Below, piece after piece: positions 6,431 through 13,756 of a stretch of 19,601 bases of DNA; the stretch's first letter is position 1, and each line of letters begins with the position of its first letter. This DNA comes from CAZOKZ01 sp964580585 (GTDB lineage Bacteria; Sumerlaeota; Sumerlaeia; SLMS01; JAHLLQ01), in contig CAZOKZ010000079.1 of the NCBI GenBank assembly GCA_964580585.1, positions 1-19,601 on the forward strand. The letters run 5' to 3'. Both the position numbers and the translations under genes were made by a program. The notes beneath the pieces were generated by a model, which saw only the letters and a list, made by a program, of their open reading frames with translations, did not search any database and was not told the origin of the DNA.

Positions 6431-9196
6431 ATGCGGATTAGTCAAGTTGCTGAAATCTTGGGAATGGCGCCGAAAGACGTTATCCAGGAAATCGAGAACC
6501 TTCGCGAGAGCTTTACGACGCAAGGATTCAAGCTCGCCAAACGTTTGACGGCCTCAAGCGGTGTCGATGACGACGCGGTGCGCTTGCTGATGGCGGAGAT
6601 CGATACTCGCCGTCAGGAAAAATTGCGCGAGGAAGAAGAATCTCGCAAGGCCCAGGCGCGCGAAGAAGATGAGAAACGCCGCGCCGAGGAAGCCGCCAAA
6701 CGCGCTCGCGAAGAAGAAGAACGACGCAAGGTGCAGGAAGAAGAACGCCGCAAAGCCGATGAAAAGCTGGCCAAGCGACGTGAGGAAATGGCTCGTCTGG
6801 CCAGCCTGCCAACACCCGAGCCACCCAAGCCCGTTGAAACCGCCAAGGTTGAAACGGCACCTCAGCTCCCTCCCCCAACGGCTCCTTCGCCCAAGGCAAT
6901 GGACGTCACACCGCCTGCGCCTCCGGTTCAGAAAGCGCAACCACCCGCAGCGCCTCCTGCCGCGCCCCGGCCTGCTGCACCTCCCAATCAACAGCAGCCG
7001 CGAAACTCTGCGCCCAGCAAGCCGCAACAACAGCAGCAACGACCAGCTGCCCCTGGCGGCGGCAAACCCAAGCGCGGACGTGAAGATAAACGCAACAAGG
7101 CTGCATCTGCCGAAGAACTCGCGAATTTCAGCCTGGAGCCCACGCTGAAAGACGAACGCCCTACGCGTCGGCGCGACGATCGCGGCAAATCCAAAAGCCC
7201 AAACCGAACCGCAACAGATTCGGATGCCCCCGTGCGTCCGAAACGTACCCGCACACCAACCGATTTGCGGCGTGGTATTGGTCCAACCCAGATTTTCCAA
7301 CGCGAAGTGGTAACCCGGCGTCCACCCAAGTCTTTCTCGAACACGGGACCGCGTAAGAGAAACCAGAACGATCGCCAGAGAGACCGGCGTCAAGCTCCCC
7401 AGCTTCCCAAGCGCGTTCGTTTGATCGGCGACTTCACCGTTGGGCAATTTGCCGATAAACTCAGCGTTGACGCTTCTGAAGTCATGAAGCGGCTCTTGCT
7501 GATGGGTGAATTCCTGACGATCAATCACCTCTTGAATCCCGATTTGGCAGAATTGATCGCTGACGAAATGGGAATCGAAATCGTCATCGAGCGTGAAAGC
7601 GATGACGCCGACATCAGCCAGTACGTCGATATCGAGGACTCGGAAGATTCTCTCCAGCCTCGTCCGCCCGTCGTTACCATCATGGGTCACGTCGATCACG
7701 GCAAGACTACCCTGCTCGACCGTATTCGCTCGACCAACGTCGTCGATAGCGAGCACGGCGGCATTACCCAGCACATTGGCGCCTATTATGTAACCACCAA
7801 TAAGGGCGATATCGCGTTCCTGGATACTCCGGGACACGAGGCCTTTACCGCCATGCGCGCCCGTGGAGCCAACGTCACCGACGTGGTCATCCTGGTGGTT
7901 GCAGCCAACGATGGCGTTAAGCCCCAAACGGTGGAAGCCATCAACCACGCCAAAGCCGCCGAAGTGCCTATTATCGTCGCGATCAACAAGATCGACGTCG
8001 AAGGCGCCAACGTCTTGCGCGTGAAGCAGGAACTGATGCGCTACGAGTTGGTCAGCGAAGACCTGGGCGGCGAAACCATCATGGTAGAGGTTTCTGCCAA
8101 AAAGGGCACCAACATCCAGGATTTGCTGGAAATGGTCGCCCTGCAGGCCGAAGTGCTCGAACTGCATGCCAATCCCGACCGTGCTGCCATCGGTACCATT
8201 GTAGAATCGCACATGGACCCGACACGCGGTGCTGTCGCCACGGTGCTGGTCGAAGCTGGAACCCTCGAAATGGGCGACGTTTTTGTGGTCGGTACTCAAT
8301 ATGGCCGTATTCGTGCCATGCGCGACGACAAAGGCGCCCCGATGGAAAAAGCAGGCCCGGCCCAACCCGTTGAAATCATGGGTTTGACCGGCAGCCCAGC
8401 CGCTGGCGAACGATTAGTCGTGGTTCCAACGGAAGCTGAAGCGCGCGAAATCGCCGAAAAACGCGATAACCGCCGCAAAGTCCGCTCGGCCAAGGCCAAA
8501 CCGCACATCACGCTCGATTCCATCAAAGATCACCTGCATGACGATGAAGTCAAGACGCTGAACCTGATCGTCAAAGGCGACGTGCAAGGCTCGGTGGAAG
8601 CCATCTGCGCTTCCTTGCTCAAAATCAAGTCGGACAAAATCGTGCTCAACATCCTGCACAACGGTGTGGGCACGGTTTCCGAAGGCGACGTCATGCTGGC
8701 AGATGCCTCCGACGCAATCATCATCGGCTTCAACGTGCGCCCCGACCCGGCAACGCGCGAGCTGGCCGAACGCGTGGGTGTCCAGATTCGCCTCTACAAC
8801 ATCATCTACGACCTGATTGGTGAAATCGAATCCGCGATGGTCGGAATGCTTGAACCTGAATACGAAGAAGTCCCGATGAGCCGCACCAAAATCCAGCAAA
8901 TCTTCCGCGTCAGCAAAGTGGGTAACATCGCGGGTTGCCTGGTCGAAGAAGGCACCATCGGCAAAGACCACTCGGTGCGACTTGTGCGCGACGGCATCGT
9001 GGTCTGGAGCGGTAAGCTCAAAACCCTTCGCCGCGTGAAAGACGACGCCAAAGAAGTGCAATCGGGCGTTGAATGCGGTATCGGCCTCGAGAACTTCAAC
9101 GACATCAAAGAAGGCGACGTCATCGAATCCTTCGTCCTGAAGCAGAAGGAAGCCTCGCTGGTTCACGCTGGCCCGTCAGGCGAATCGAACGACTGA
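6431..9196 (+). CDS. infB: Translation initiation factor IF-2
   Basis: This 921-residue GTPase brings initiator tRNA to the ribosome and promotes subunit joining. An N-terminal IF2_N-like domain (about residues 1-55) is followed by a highly charged Glu/Arg/Lys helix region (about 55-130), a Pro/Ala/Gln-rich linker (about 130-225), a basic stretch, and a second IF2_N domain (about 325-395). The GTPase domain has G1 GHVDHGKT (419-426), G2 GGIT (443-446), G3 DTPGH (465-469), G4 NKID (519-522) and G5 SAKKG (from 555). Domains II, III and C-terminal domain IV follow and appear complete. The ATG at 6431 is chosen because GGAG lies 5 bases upstream; a GTG at 6425 overlaps that site. Unusually, nusA is not upstream and rbfA is not downstream, so the gene appears monocistronic, ended by the terminator at 9223-9259. 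Confidence 0.98.
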   Translation: MRISQVAEILGMAPKDVIQEIENLRESFTTQGFKLAKRLTASSGVDDDAVRLLMAEIDTRRQEKLREEEESRKAQAREEDEKRRAEEAAKRAREEEERRKVQEEERRKADEKLAKRREEMARLASLPTPEPPKPVETAKVETAPQLPPPTAPSPKAMDVTPPAPPVQKAQPPAAPPAAPRPAAPPNQQQPRNSAPSKPQQQQQRPAAPGGGKPKRGREDKRNKAASAEELANFSLEPTLKDERPTRRRDDRGKSKSPNRTATDSDAPVRPKRTRTPTDLRRGIGPTQIFQREVVTRRPPKSFSNTGPRKRNQNDRQRDRRQAPQLPKRVRLIGDFTVGQFADKLSVDASEVMKRLLLMGEFLTINHLLNPDLAELIADEMGIEIVIERESDDADISQYVDIEDSEDSLQPRPPVVTIMGHVDHGKTTLLDRIRSTNVVDSEHGGITQHIGAYYVTTNKGDIAFLDTPGHEAFTAMRARGANVTDVVILVVAANDGVKPQTVEAINHAKAAEVPIIVAINKIDVEGANVLRVKQELMRYELVSEDLGGETIMVEVSAKKGTNIQDLLEMVALQAEVLELHANPDRAAIGTIVESHMDPTRGAVATVLVEAGTLEMGDVFVVGTQYGRIRAMRDDKGAPMEKAGPAQPVEIMGLTGSPAAGERLVVVPTEAEAREIAEKRDNRRKVRSAKAKPHITLDSIKDHLHDDEVKTLNLIVKGDVQGSVEAICASLLKIKSDKIVLNILHNGVGTVSEGDVMLADASDAIIIGFNVRPDPATRELAERVGVQIRLYNIIYDLIGEIESAMVGMLEPEYEEVPMSRTKIQQIFRVSKVGNIAGCLVEEGTIGKDHSVRLVRDGIVVWSGKLKTLRRVKDDAKEVQSGVECGIGLENFNDIKEGDVIESFVLKQKEASLVHAGPSGESND

Positions 9197-9222
9197 TTGC
9201 CCGACAACAACAGATAAAAAAG

Positions 9223-9259
9223 AAACTCCCGCGAGACGCCAAACGTTTCGCGGGAGTTT
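9223..9259. terminator. Strong bidirectional terminator after infB
   Basis: AAACTCCCGCGA (9223-9234) pairs perfectly over 12 bp with TCGCGGGAGTTT (9248-9259) around a 13-base loop. On the plus strand it runs into TTTTATT; on the minus strand the preceding A-run at 9215-9221 becomes a T-run. It therefore serves both infB and the convergent methyltransferase gene. Confidence 0.92.
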
Positions 9260-9285
9260 TATTGTCCGAGAAAATAGCTTCTATT

Positions 9286-10005
9286 TCAAAAGGGTTTATA
9301 AAAATCCGACCCGGCCTTCCAATCCGATTTCTTGACAAAATAGCGATCAATCCACTTTTTCTTTCGAAGTCCCCAGTAAATTTTCTTCAGCAAATCCAGA
9401 GCAGGTTTGCCTGTTGGAGTAGGTTGAAAGTCCGGAAAAATCTGCTGATATTCACGATGGGTGACCAAAAACTTCATAACACGTTGAACCGATTTGCGAT
9501 GCGAATCGTTAAAAGCCAATACTCCATTTACAGCCAACAATTGATCAACAAAGAAAAAATCCAAAAAAGCGTAATCAAAGGAATGCACTCCATCGATATA
9601 GCCGAATTCATAAGTGCGTTTTTCCTGCATCAACCGAGGTAAAGCGTAATAATCGGGCTCTTCGATTAATTCATGCAAATGGGAAAAACCCGCTCGTTCG
9701 ACATTTAACACCCCAATACCTTTCCAATACTCGGAACTATGTTGCGCGGGATCGATCGATATTAGTTTTCTTTCGCCCCCCAACTCTTTTAGCGCTGCCA
9801 GAATCGCGAGTGTCGAAATGCCATATGCCATTCCCACTTCAATCACGTTAACTGGTTTGAGTTCCAATACGGTTTGGTATAGGGCAACACATAGCGGACG
9901 CGGTAAATGAGAGTGCAACTGAATGACATTGCCATTTGCGTCTGTAACCTTGCTCGTCTCATGGATTTCCTCCAGAAGCGAACAAGGCATTTTTTTTAAG
10001 GTCAT
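9286..10005 (-). CDS. Class I SAM-dependent methyltransferase (Methyltransf_24-like)
   Basis: The 239-residue product has the class I methyltransferase core. Motif I is VIEVGMAYGIST (54-65), the acidic end of the next strand is LISIDP (81-86), and YEFGYIDGVHSFDYAFLDF (132-150) is the characteristic IDGxHxxxxxxxD segment of the O-methyltransferase-like Methyltransf_24 group, followed by LAVNGVLAFND. Family members methylate small molecules or sugars; the substrate here is unknown. The C-terminal tail is rich in Lys and aromatic residues. The start is uncertain: the ATG at 10005 fits the family N-terminus (LLEEIHETSKVTDANGNVI), while a TTG at 10086 would add 27 residues, and neither has a strong ribosome site. 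The coding sequence is noticeably AT-rich compared with infB and the phosphatase gene upstream, suggesting separate ancestry. It follows the response-regulator gene on the same strand and may be read from it. Confidence 0.8.
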   Translation of the reverse strand: MTLKKMPCSLLEEIHETSKVTDANGNVIQLHSHLPRPLCVALYQTVLELKPVNVIEVGMAYGISTLAILAALKELGGERKLISIDPAQHSSEYWKGIGVLNVERAGFSHLHELIEEPDYYALPRLMQEKRTYEFGYIDGVHSFDYAFLDFFFVDQLLAVNGVLAFNDSHRKSVQRVMKFLVTHREYQQIFPDFQPTPTGKPALDLLKKIYWGLRKKKWIDRYFVKKSDWKAGSDFYKPF

Positions 10006-10104
10006 GGATGGAATACCCCAAACATTTTCATTCGGTTTTACTTCACCGAACGGAGTACAAAGGATGAAAGCAGAGAGGAAAGCCAATATTTTCGATTTTG
10101 AAAT

Positions 10105-11253
10105 TTACTCTCGGCTCACCAGCAACAGCGTCATGTCGTCCTGGGGCTGGCTGCCATCGACAAATGCCATGGCGGTCGTAACCAGCAGATCGAGGGCGTC
10201 GTTAGGCGCCATTGCGGCGGTGTTTTCAATCAGCTCGAGAAAATGATCGTGCCCAATCGTCTCGCCAGCAGCGCTTCGCTGATCCCAAAGACCATTGGTG
10301 GCCAGATACATACGCGTAGCGGGGGGAATTTCCACTGTACTGGACGTATAGCGGGCGTCGGGCAAGACGCCAATCGGTGGGCCACCGGCGATTTCGGGCA
10401 CTTGAAGCCCATTGGAGTTGGTCTGCAAAATCGGCCCCAGATGCCCGGCGGTGGACTGATGCAAAACACCGTTTACCGGATCCAGGACCCCCAGGTAAAT
10501 CGTCATAAACGGATCTTCGGACGGCGTTTCCAGCAACACACTGTTAATCAAGCCCAAAATAGTGCCGGGATCAGAGCCCTGACGCAATTGGGCGCGCAAA
10601 ATCGCTTTGGCCATGGTCACACGCATTGCGGCTTGCACGCCGCGCCCCAACACGTCGGCGATCGCCAACGCAATCTGGCCATTTGCGAGCGGCAAGATGT
10701 CGCAGTAATCGCCCGCTGCCACCCCAGAGGCCTGGTGCCGCAGGGCAAATTCCCACCCGGGAATGTCCTCCGGCGGATTGGGCAACAGCTCGCGCAACGT
10801 CAGGCTGATCGTGTCGCGTTCACGGGCCAGTTGCACGTTGCTCTCGGCCAATTCGTCGTAAAGCACCTTGGTTTTCAAGTAACCTTGAATCCGGGCAATC
10901 ATTTCCGATGGAATCAATGGTTTGGACAAAAAATCCGTCACGCCGCTTTTGAGCAACGCCGCACAGGTGGAATCGTCGCGCTCACCCAGAACCACGAGAA
11001 TGGGAACATACTGGCGGCGTTTGAAGCGGCTGCGAATGCCACGGATGGCCATTGGGCCTTCAAATCCTGGCATCGTGCCATCCACCAGGATCATATCGAC
11101 GCGCTCGCGGTGCACACGATGCTGCACGTCCTCGACTCCAAGGGCGGGCACGAGGACCAGGTTTTGATCGTTGAGGAGGTTGGTTATAGTAGAGCCGCTC
11201 GCGGAATGATCCTCGAGGATCACAACTCGTTTTTGGGCCAGATCAATATCCAC
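10105..11253 (-). CDS. Response regulator fused to SpoIIE/RsbU-type PP2C phosphatase
   Basis: This 382-residue signalling protein has an N-terminal receiver domain (about residues 8-128) with acidic E14-D15, phospho-acceptor D58 in ILVDGTMPG and K111 in LSKPL. A short coiled linker (about 130-155) leads to a SpoIIE/RsbU-type phosphatase domain (about 165-381). Phosphatase motifs are GDYCDI (D182), ADVLGRG (D200), AGHLGP and QPQDDMTLLLV (D372, D373). The usual TDG metal-binding motif reads TNG (N310), an unusual change. By family, phosphorylation of the receiver tunes dephosphorylation of a STAS anti-anti-sigma factor, and such a gene lies directly upstream on the same strand. The start is a GTG at 11253: a stop at 11284-11286 bounds the frame, no ATG lies between, and no strong ribosome site is visible. 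The stop is followed closely by the methyltransferase frame. Confidence 0.92.
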   Translation of the reverse strand: MDIDLAQKRVVILEDHSASGSTITNLLNDQNLVLVPALGVEDVQHRVHRERVDMILVDGTMPGFEGPMAIRGIRSRFKRRQYVPILVVLGERDDSTCAALLKSGVTDFLSKPLIPSEMIARIQGYLKTKVLYDELAESNVQLARERDTISLTLRELLPNPPEDIPGWEFALRHQASGVAAGDYCDILPLANGQIALAIADVLGRGVQAAMRVTMAKAILRAQLRQGSDPGTILGLINSVLLETPSEDPFMTIYLGVLDPVNGVLHQSTAGHLGPILQTNSNGLQVPEIAGGPPIGVLPDARYTSSTVEIPPATRMYLATNGLWDQRSAAGETIGHDHFLELIENTAAMAPNDALDLLVTTAMAFVDGSQPQDDMTLLLVSRE

Positions 11254-11360
11254 GTGGCATTCATCATTGGATGAGTATCGAGGTCATTCAATACAGACAA
11301 CAAACAGATGCTTGCGCCTGCGTCATTCTCCAACTTCGCCCCACGGCAAAACAATTTCGA

Positions 11361-11672
11361 TCAGTCGTTATCCTCGATGCCAAAAACGGTCAGTAATCGG
11401 GTGATTTTGAAGACCTGTTTGACCTTGGCCGAAGGCTTGGCGATGGCAAGGGCAATGCCTTTGCTGCGCAGATGCGCGCGCAGCCCGACAAGCACGCCAA
11501 GGCCGCTGGTATCGATAAAGGGCACTTGTTCCATATTAAGTGTAATACGCTTGGGTTCGCGGGTGGCGGTTTCCATCACCGTCTGGCGCAATCCCCCACA
11601 CGATTCGGCCACCAGTTCACCCACAATGCGTACTTCGAGGGCTTCATTATTGCCTTCAAGAATCAGTTCCAA
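11361..11672 (-). CDS. STAS-domain anti-sigma factor antagonist
   Basis: The 103-residue protein is a single STAS domain of the SpoIIAA/RsbV type. The core FIDTSGLGVLVGL (52-64) holds the conserved Asp54-Thr55-Ser56, where Ser56 is the likely phosphorylation site for an RsbW/SpoIIAB-type kinase. When unphosphorylated, such proteins bind the kinase or anti-sigma factor and release the sigma factor. The next gene downstream encodes the likely phosphatase, so the two probably form part of a partner-switching circuit; the kinase is not in this window. The start is a TTG at 11672, since upstream codons to the stop at 11703-11705 offer no ATG or GTG in frame; a G-run a few bases upstream may act as ribosome site. 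The gap to the phosphatase gene is about 107 bases, so an operon is likely but not certain. Confidence 0.9.
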   Translation of the reverse strand: MELILEGNNEALEVRIVGELVAESCGGLRQTVMETATREPKRITLNMEQVPFIDTSGLGVLVGLRAHLRSKGIALAIAKPSAKVKQVFKITRLLTVFGIEDND

Positions 11673-12038
11673 GGGGCACCCCCCGTTGAATTCTAGGCCG
11701 ATTTAATACGTTCGGATCGAGCAAAGCCGACCAGTACGGACAATCCTACATACCCTTATGCAACCCCAAAACGGGCCGGTCGTCAACCCTTTGTCAGAGG
11801 CAAGCCAACGAGAAGATAAGCAGTGGAAATAAAAGAATGATACGGCAGTTTTTCTCTCCCCCAATCTCTCGATTCTCAATCCAATGCTCTGTAACGAGCC
11901 GCTGAATGTCCTGGGCGATCGGGATGACTGGCCGAGCCTTTGCTTGCTCCCTACTCTATGGATGCTAGAGAGATGGATACTGCGTAAATTGTACAAAACA
12001 GCATCCGAAGCGAATAATTCTTCCAAGGAGATGGAACG
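11673..12038. other. Intergenic region between divergent STAS and sod genes
   Basis: This 366-base stretch holds no gene that I can support. It must contain the divergent promoters of the STAS gene (minus) and the superoxide dismutase gene (plus). On the minus strand TTGACG (11786-11781) resembles a -35 element, but no matching -10 is spaced well. Nearer sod, CTCTA/TAGAG (11954-11970) forms a small hairpin, and GGATGCT (11960-11966) could instead pair with AGCATCC (12000-12006). I see no clear Fur-type or other named operator. Confidence 0.4.
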
Positions 12039-12824
12039 ATGACCGAATCCAATCGCCGTGATTTTTTGAAATCCAGCGGCGCGCTGCTGGCCGGAGCCGC
12101 GCTGGCGGGCGTGGCGAGCGCCCAAACCAGCCAACCCGCCGCTGGACTGGCCCCACACATGGGCGGGCACACTGACCTGATGAAACAAATGATCCCCGGC
12201 GCGGTGGACGCCGATGGTAATTGGGCGCTGCCCCCACTTGGTTACGAATACGACGCTCTCGAACCGCATATCGACGCCAAAACGATGAAGCTTCACCACG
12301 ACAAACATCACGCGGGTTATGTCAAAGGTCTGATCGGCGCAGAAAAGAAGTTGGAGGATATGCGCAAAGCGGGCGATTTCGACAACATCGACCACTGGTC
12401 GAAGAAAGCATCCTTCCACGGTGCGGGCCACTTTTTGCACTGCGTATTCTGGGATTCGATGGGTCCGAACGCGGGCGGCGACCCGAAAGCGTCGCTCAAG
12501 AAGCAAATCGAGAAAGATTTCGGCAGCGTCGAGGCCTTCAAGAACCAGTTTTCCGCCGCCTCGAAATCCGTCGAAGGCTCCGGTTGGGGCATCCTGGCGT
12601 ACCAACTGGCGTCCGACCGCCTGACGATTCTCCAGGCGCAAAACCACCAGCTCAATTCCCAGTGGGGGCTGATTCCGCTGCTGTGCATCGACGTTTGGGA
12701 ACACGCCTACTACCTGAATTACCAGAACGATCGCGGCGGATATATCAAATCATGGTGGAACGTCGTCGATTGGGACAAAGTCCAGACGCGGTTCGGGCTC
12801 CTGCGTGGCGAAATGAAGACGTGA
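12039..12824 (+). CDS. Tat-exported Fe/Mn superoxide dismutase
   Basis: The 261-residue enzyme converts superoxide to oxygen and hydrogen peroxide. The N-terminus has a twin-arginine signal, RRDFLK at residues 6-11, followed by an Ala/Gly-rich hydrophobic stretch and a likely cleavage near VASAQ (25-29); the folded enzyme should therefore be exported across the cytoplasmic membrane. The mature domain begins near residue 63 (ALPPLGYEYDALEPHI). The metal ligands expected for the family are present: H86 (LHHDKHH), H134 (HFLHCVFW), D218 and H222 (DVWEHAYY). The C-terminal WWNVVDWDKV is also typical. Choice between Fe and Mn cannot be made by eye. AAGGAGA lies just upstream of the ATG and supports the start. 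No partner genes are adjacent; it converges on the HNH gene. Confidence 0.96.
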   Translation: MTESNRRDFLKSSGALLAGAALAGVASAQTSQPAAGLAPHMGGHTDLMKQMIPGAVDADGNWALPPLGYEYDALEPHIDAKTMKLHHDKHHAGYVKGLIGAEKKLEDMRKAGDFDNIDHWSKKASFHGAGHFLHCVFWDSMGPNAGGDPKASLKKQIEKDFGSVEAFKNQFSAASKSVEGSGWGILAYQLASDRLTILQAQNHQLNSQWGLIPLLCIDVWEHAYYLNYQNDRGGYIKSWWNVVDWDKVQTRFGLLRGEMKT

Positions 12825-12830
12825 TAGTAA

Positions 12831-12861
12831 AAAGGATGAAGGATAAAGGATGAAGGATAAA
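12831..12861 (+). repeat. GGATGAA/GGATAAA repeat after the sod stop
   Basis: AAAGGATGAAGGATA is followed directly by a near copy, giving a two-unit direct repeat built from 7-base GGATGAA and GGATAAA blocks. It starts 6 bases after the sod TGA. An 18-base subsequence, TAAAGGATGAAGGATAAA (12844-12861), recurs as an exact inverted copy at 13739-13756. Confidence 0.8.
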
Positions 12862-12863
12862 AA

Positions 12864-12897
12864 AAGCACCCGTGTGAAATCTGTCATGCGGGTGCTT
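12864..12897 (-). terminator. Terminator overlapping the 3' end of the HNH gene
   Basis: AGCACCCG (12865-12872) pairs with CGGGTGCT (12889-12896), with one more A-T pair outside. On the minus strand the stem is followed by seven T residues. The first arm of the hairpin is made by the last codons of the HNH gene (GAA GCA CCC GCA TGA), so the stop codon lies inside the terminator loop. It may also stop plus-strand reading from sod, though no T-run follows on that side. Confidence 0.85.
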
Positions 12898-13648
12898 CAC
12901 CTACATTTTCTGGTGAGGAGGATTCCGAAGATCGTAGGTCGAGTGTGATAATTTCTGTGTTTGTTTGTCGAATTACACGAACAACTGCTATTTGCCATTC
13001 AGATATTTCATTATTAATGAAATAGACTTGTGATCTTTTCCCGATAAATACCCAAAATCCAGCTTTCTCAAGATTCTTTATTTGTTCATTTAGACTGAAG
13101 CCTGCCTTCACACGATCTGCGGAGTCGAGGTCTGACCAAAGATCACCCCAATCTTGAAGTGTTTGAAGAAAATCTCCAACCAAATCGACTTCCAGCTTTG
13201 TTTCTAACGGATCATGGTCGAAGTCGTAAGCATGGCGGGCTTGGTTTATTAAATTAGTTAGCTCTTTTCCGTTCAGAATACGTATCAAATACGCTTGCTC
13301 TGGGTCTTTCGGTTTGCGTGGTTCAAGTGTATCTCTGACCCACTCTTCGTGTGAACGTTTGATATCGTATAAGACTTTGGCTGAAAAGGTGCTCTGTTGA
13401 TCATCCACTACTTTGTGATGATTTCCGCATAAAAGTAGCAAATTATCATAATCGTCTATTTGATCTTTGGATAATGCTGGGTCAAAACGCGGTCCATTTG
13501 TGTTTTGTGCATGGATATGCGCTTCCATCCCAATAACAGATGCCTTGTCCGGCGCTTGCTCTGGTTCAACTAGCAAACATTTGCACAAAGCACATCGATT
13601 TCCAGAACGTCCCCAAAGAATTTTTCTCGTTTTATTGGAGATTGCCAT
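12884..13648 (-). CDS. HNH endonuclease-like protein
   Basis: The 254-residue protein has an N-terminal HNH domain (about residues 8-105). C19-x-x-C22 and C74-x-x-H77 look like zinc ligands, E42-A-H44 (MEAHIHA) supplies the first catalytic histidine, and N69 with H77/H78 in DNLLLLCGNHH completes the HNH pattern. A C-terminal region of about 130 residues has no motif I recognise; it contains an acidic helix-rich part (150-190) and a strand-rich end (197-237). Similar HNH plus unknown-domain proteins occur in restriction and phage-defence systems, but no partner gene is adjacent, so a defence role is only a possibility. The ATG at 13648 has GGATAG about 10 bases upstream. The gene is AT-rich compared with sod and gmk on either side and is flanked by inverted copies of an 18-base repeat, suggesting acquisition as a unit. 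Confidence 0.88.
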   Translation of the reverse strand: MAISNKTRKILWGRSGNRCALCKCLLVEPEQAPDKASVIGMEAHIHAQNTNGPRFDPALSKDQIDDYDNLLLLCGNHHKVVDDQQSTFSAKVLYDIKRSHEEWVRDTLEPRKPKDPEQAYLIRILNGKELTNLINQARHAYDFDHDPLETKLEVDLVGDFLQTLQDWGDLWSDLDSADRVKAGFSLNEQIKNLEKAGFWVFIGKRSQVYFINNEISEWQIAVVRVIRQTNTEIITLDLRSSESSSPENVGEAPA

Positions 13649-13712
13649 TACAAGCTATCCAACAGTCTAAACTTCATGAAATTAGTGGAGTCTGAACCAT
13701 CAATAAACAAAG

Positions 13713-13740
13713 AAGGCGGAAGAACTCATCCTTCCGCCTT
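13713..13740 (-). terminator. Terminator after gmk
   Basis: AAGGCGGAAG (13713-13722) pairs perfectly over 10 bp with CTTCCGCCTT (13731-13740) around an 8-base loop. On the minus strand it is followed by CTTTGTTTATTG, a T-rich tail, so it fits as the intrinsic terminator for gmk. It sits between the HNH start and the gmk stop. Confidence 0.85.
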
Positions 13741-13756
13741 TATCCTTCATCCTTTA
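13739..13756 (-). repeat. Second copy of the GGATGAA/GGATAAA repeat, at the gmk stop
   Basis: Read on the minus strand this is TAAAGGATGAAGGATAAA, identical over 18 bases to 12844-12861 in the opposite orientation. Its first three bases are the gmk stop codon TAA and its last two overlap the terminator stem. As after sod, the repeat lies at the end of the gene and reads in the gene's sense direction. Confidence 0.8.

Noticed and set aside
6554..8365. Minus-strand open frame of 603 codons opposite infB
   Set aside because: It is an antisense shadow of infB; the product is low-complexity (Phe, Arg, Gly) and has no ribosome site or family resemblance.
5968..9378. GAAGTCCCCAGTA shared by the infB leader (5967-) and the methyltransferase gene (9366-)
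   Set aside because: A match of about 13 bases with no further similarity around it; likely chance.
12844..13756. Insertion sequence with terminal inverted repeats
   Set aside because: The HNH protein has no transposase motif, no target-site duplication is visible outside the repeats, and the repeats resemble post-stop repeats of the flanking genes.
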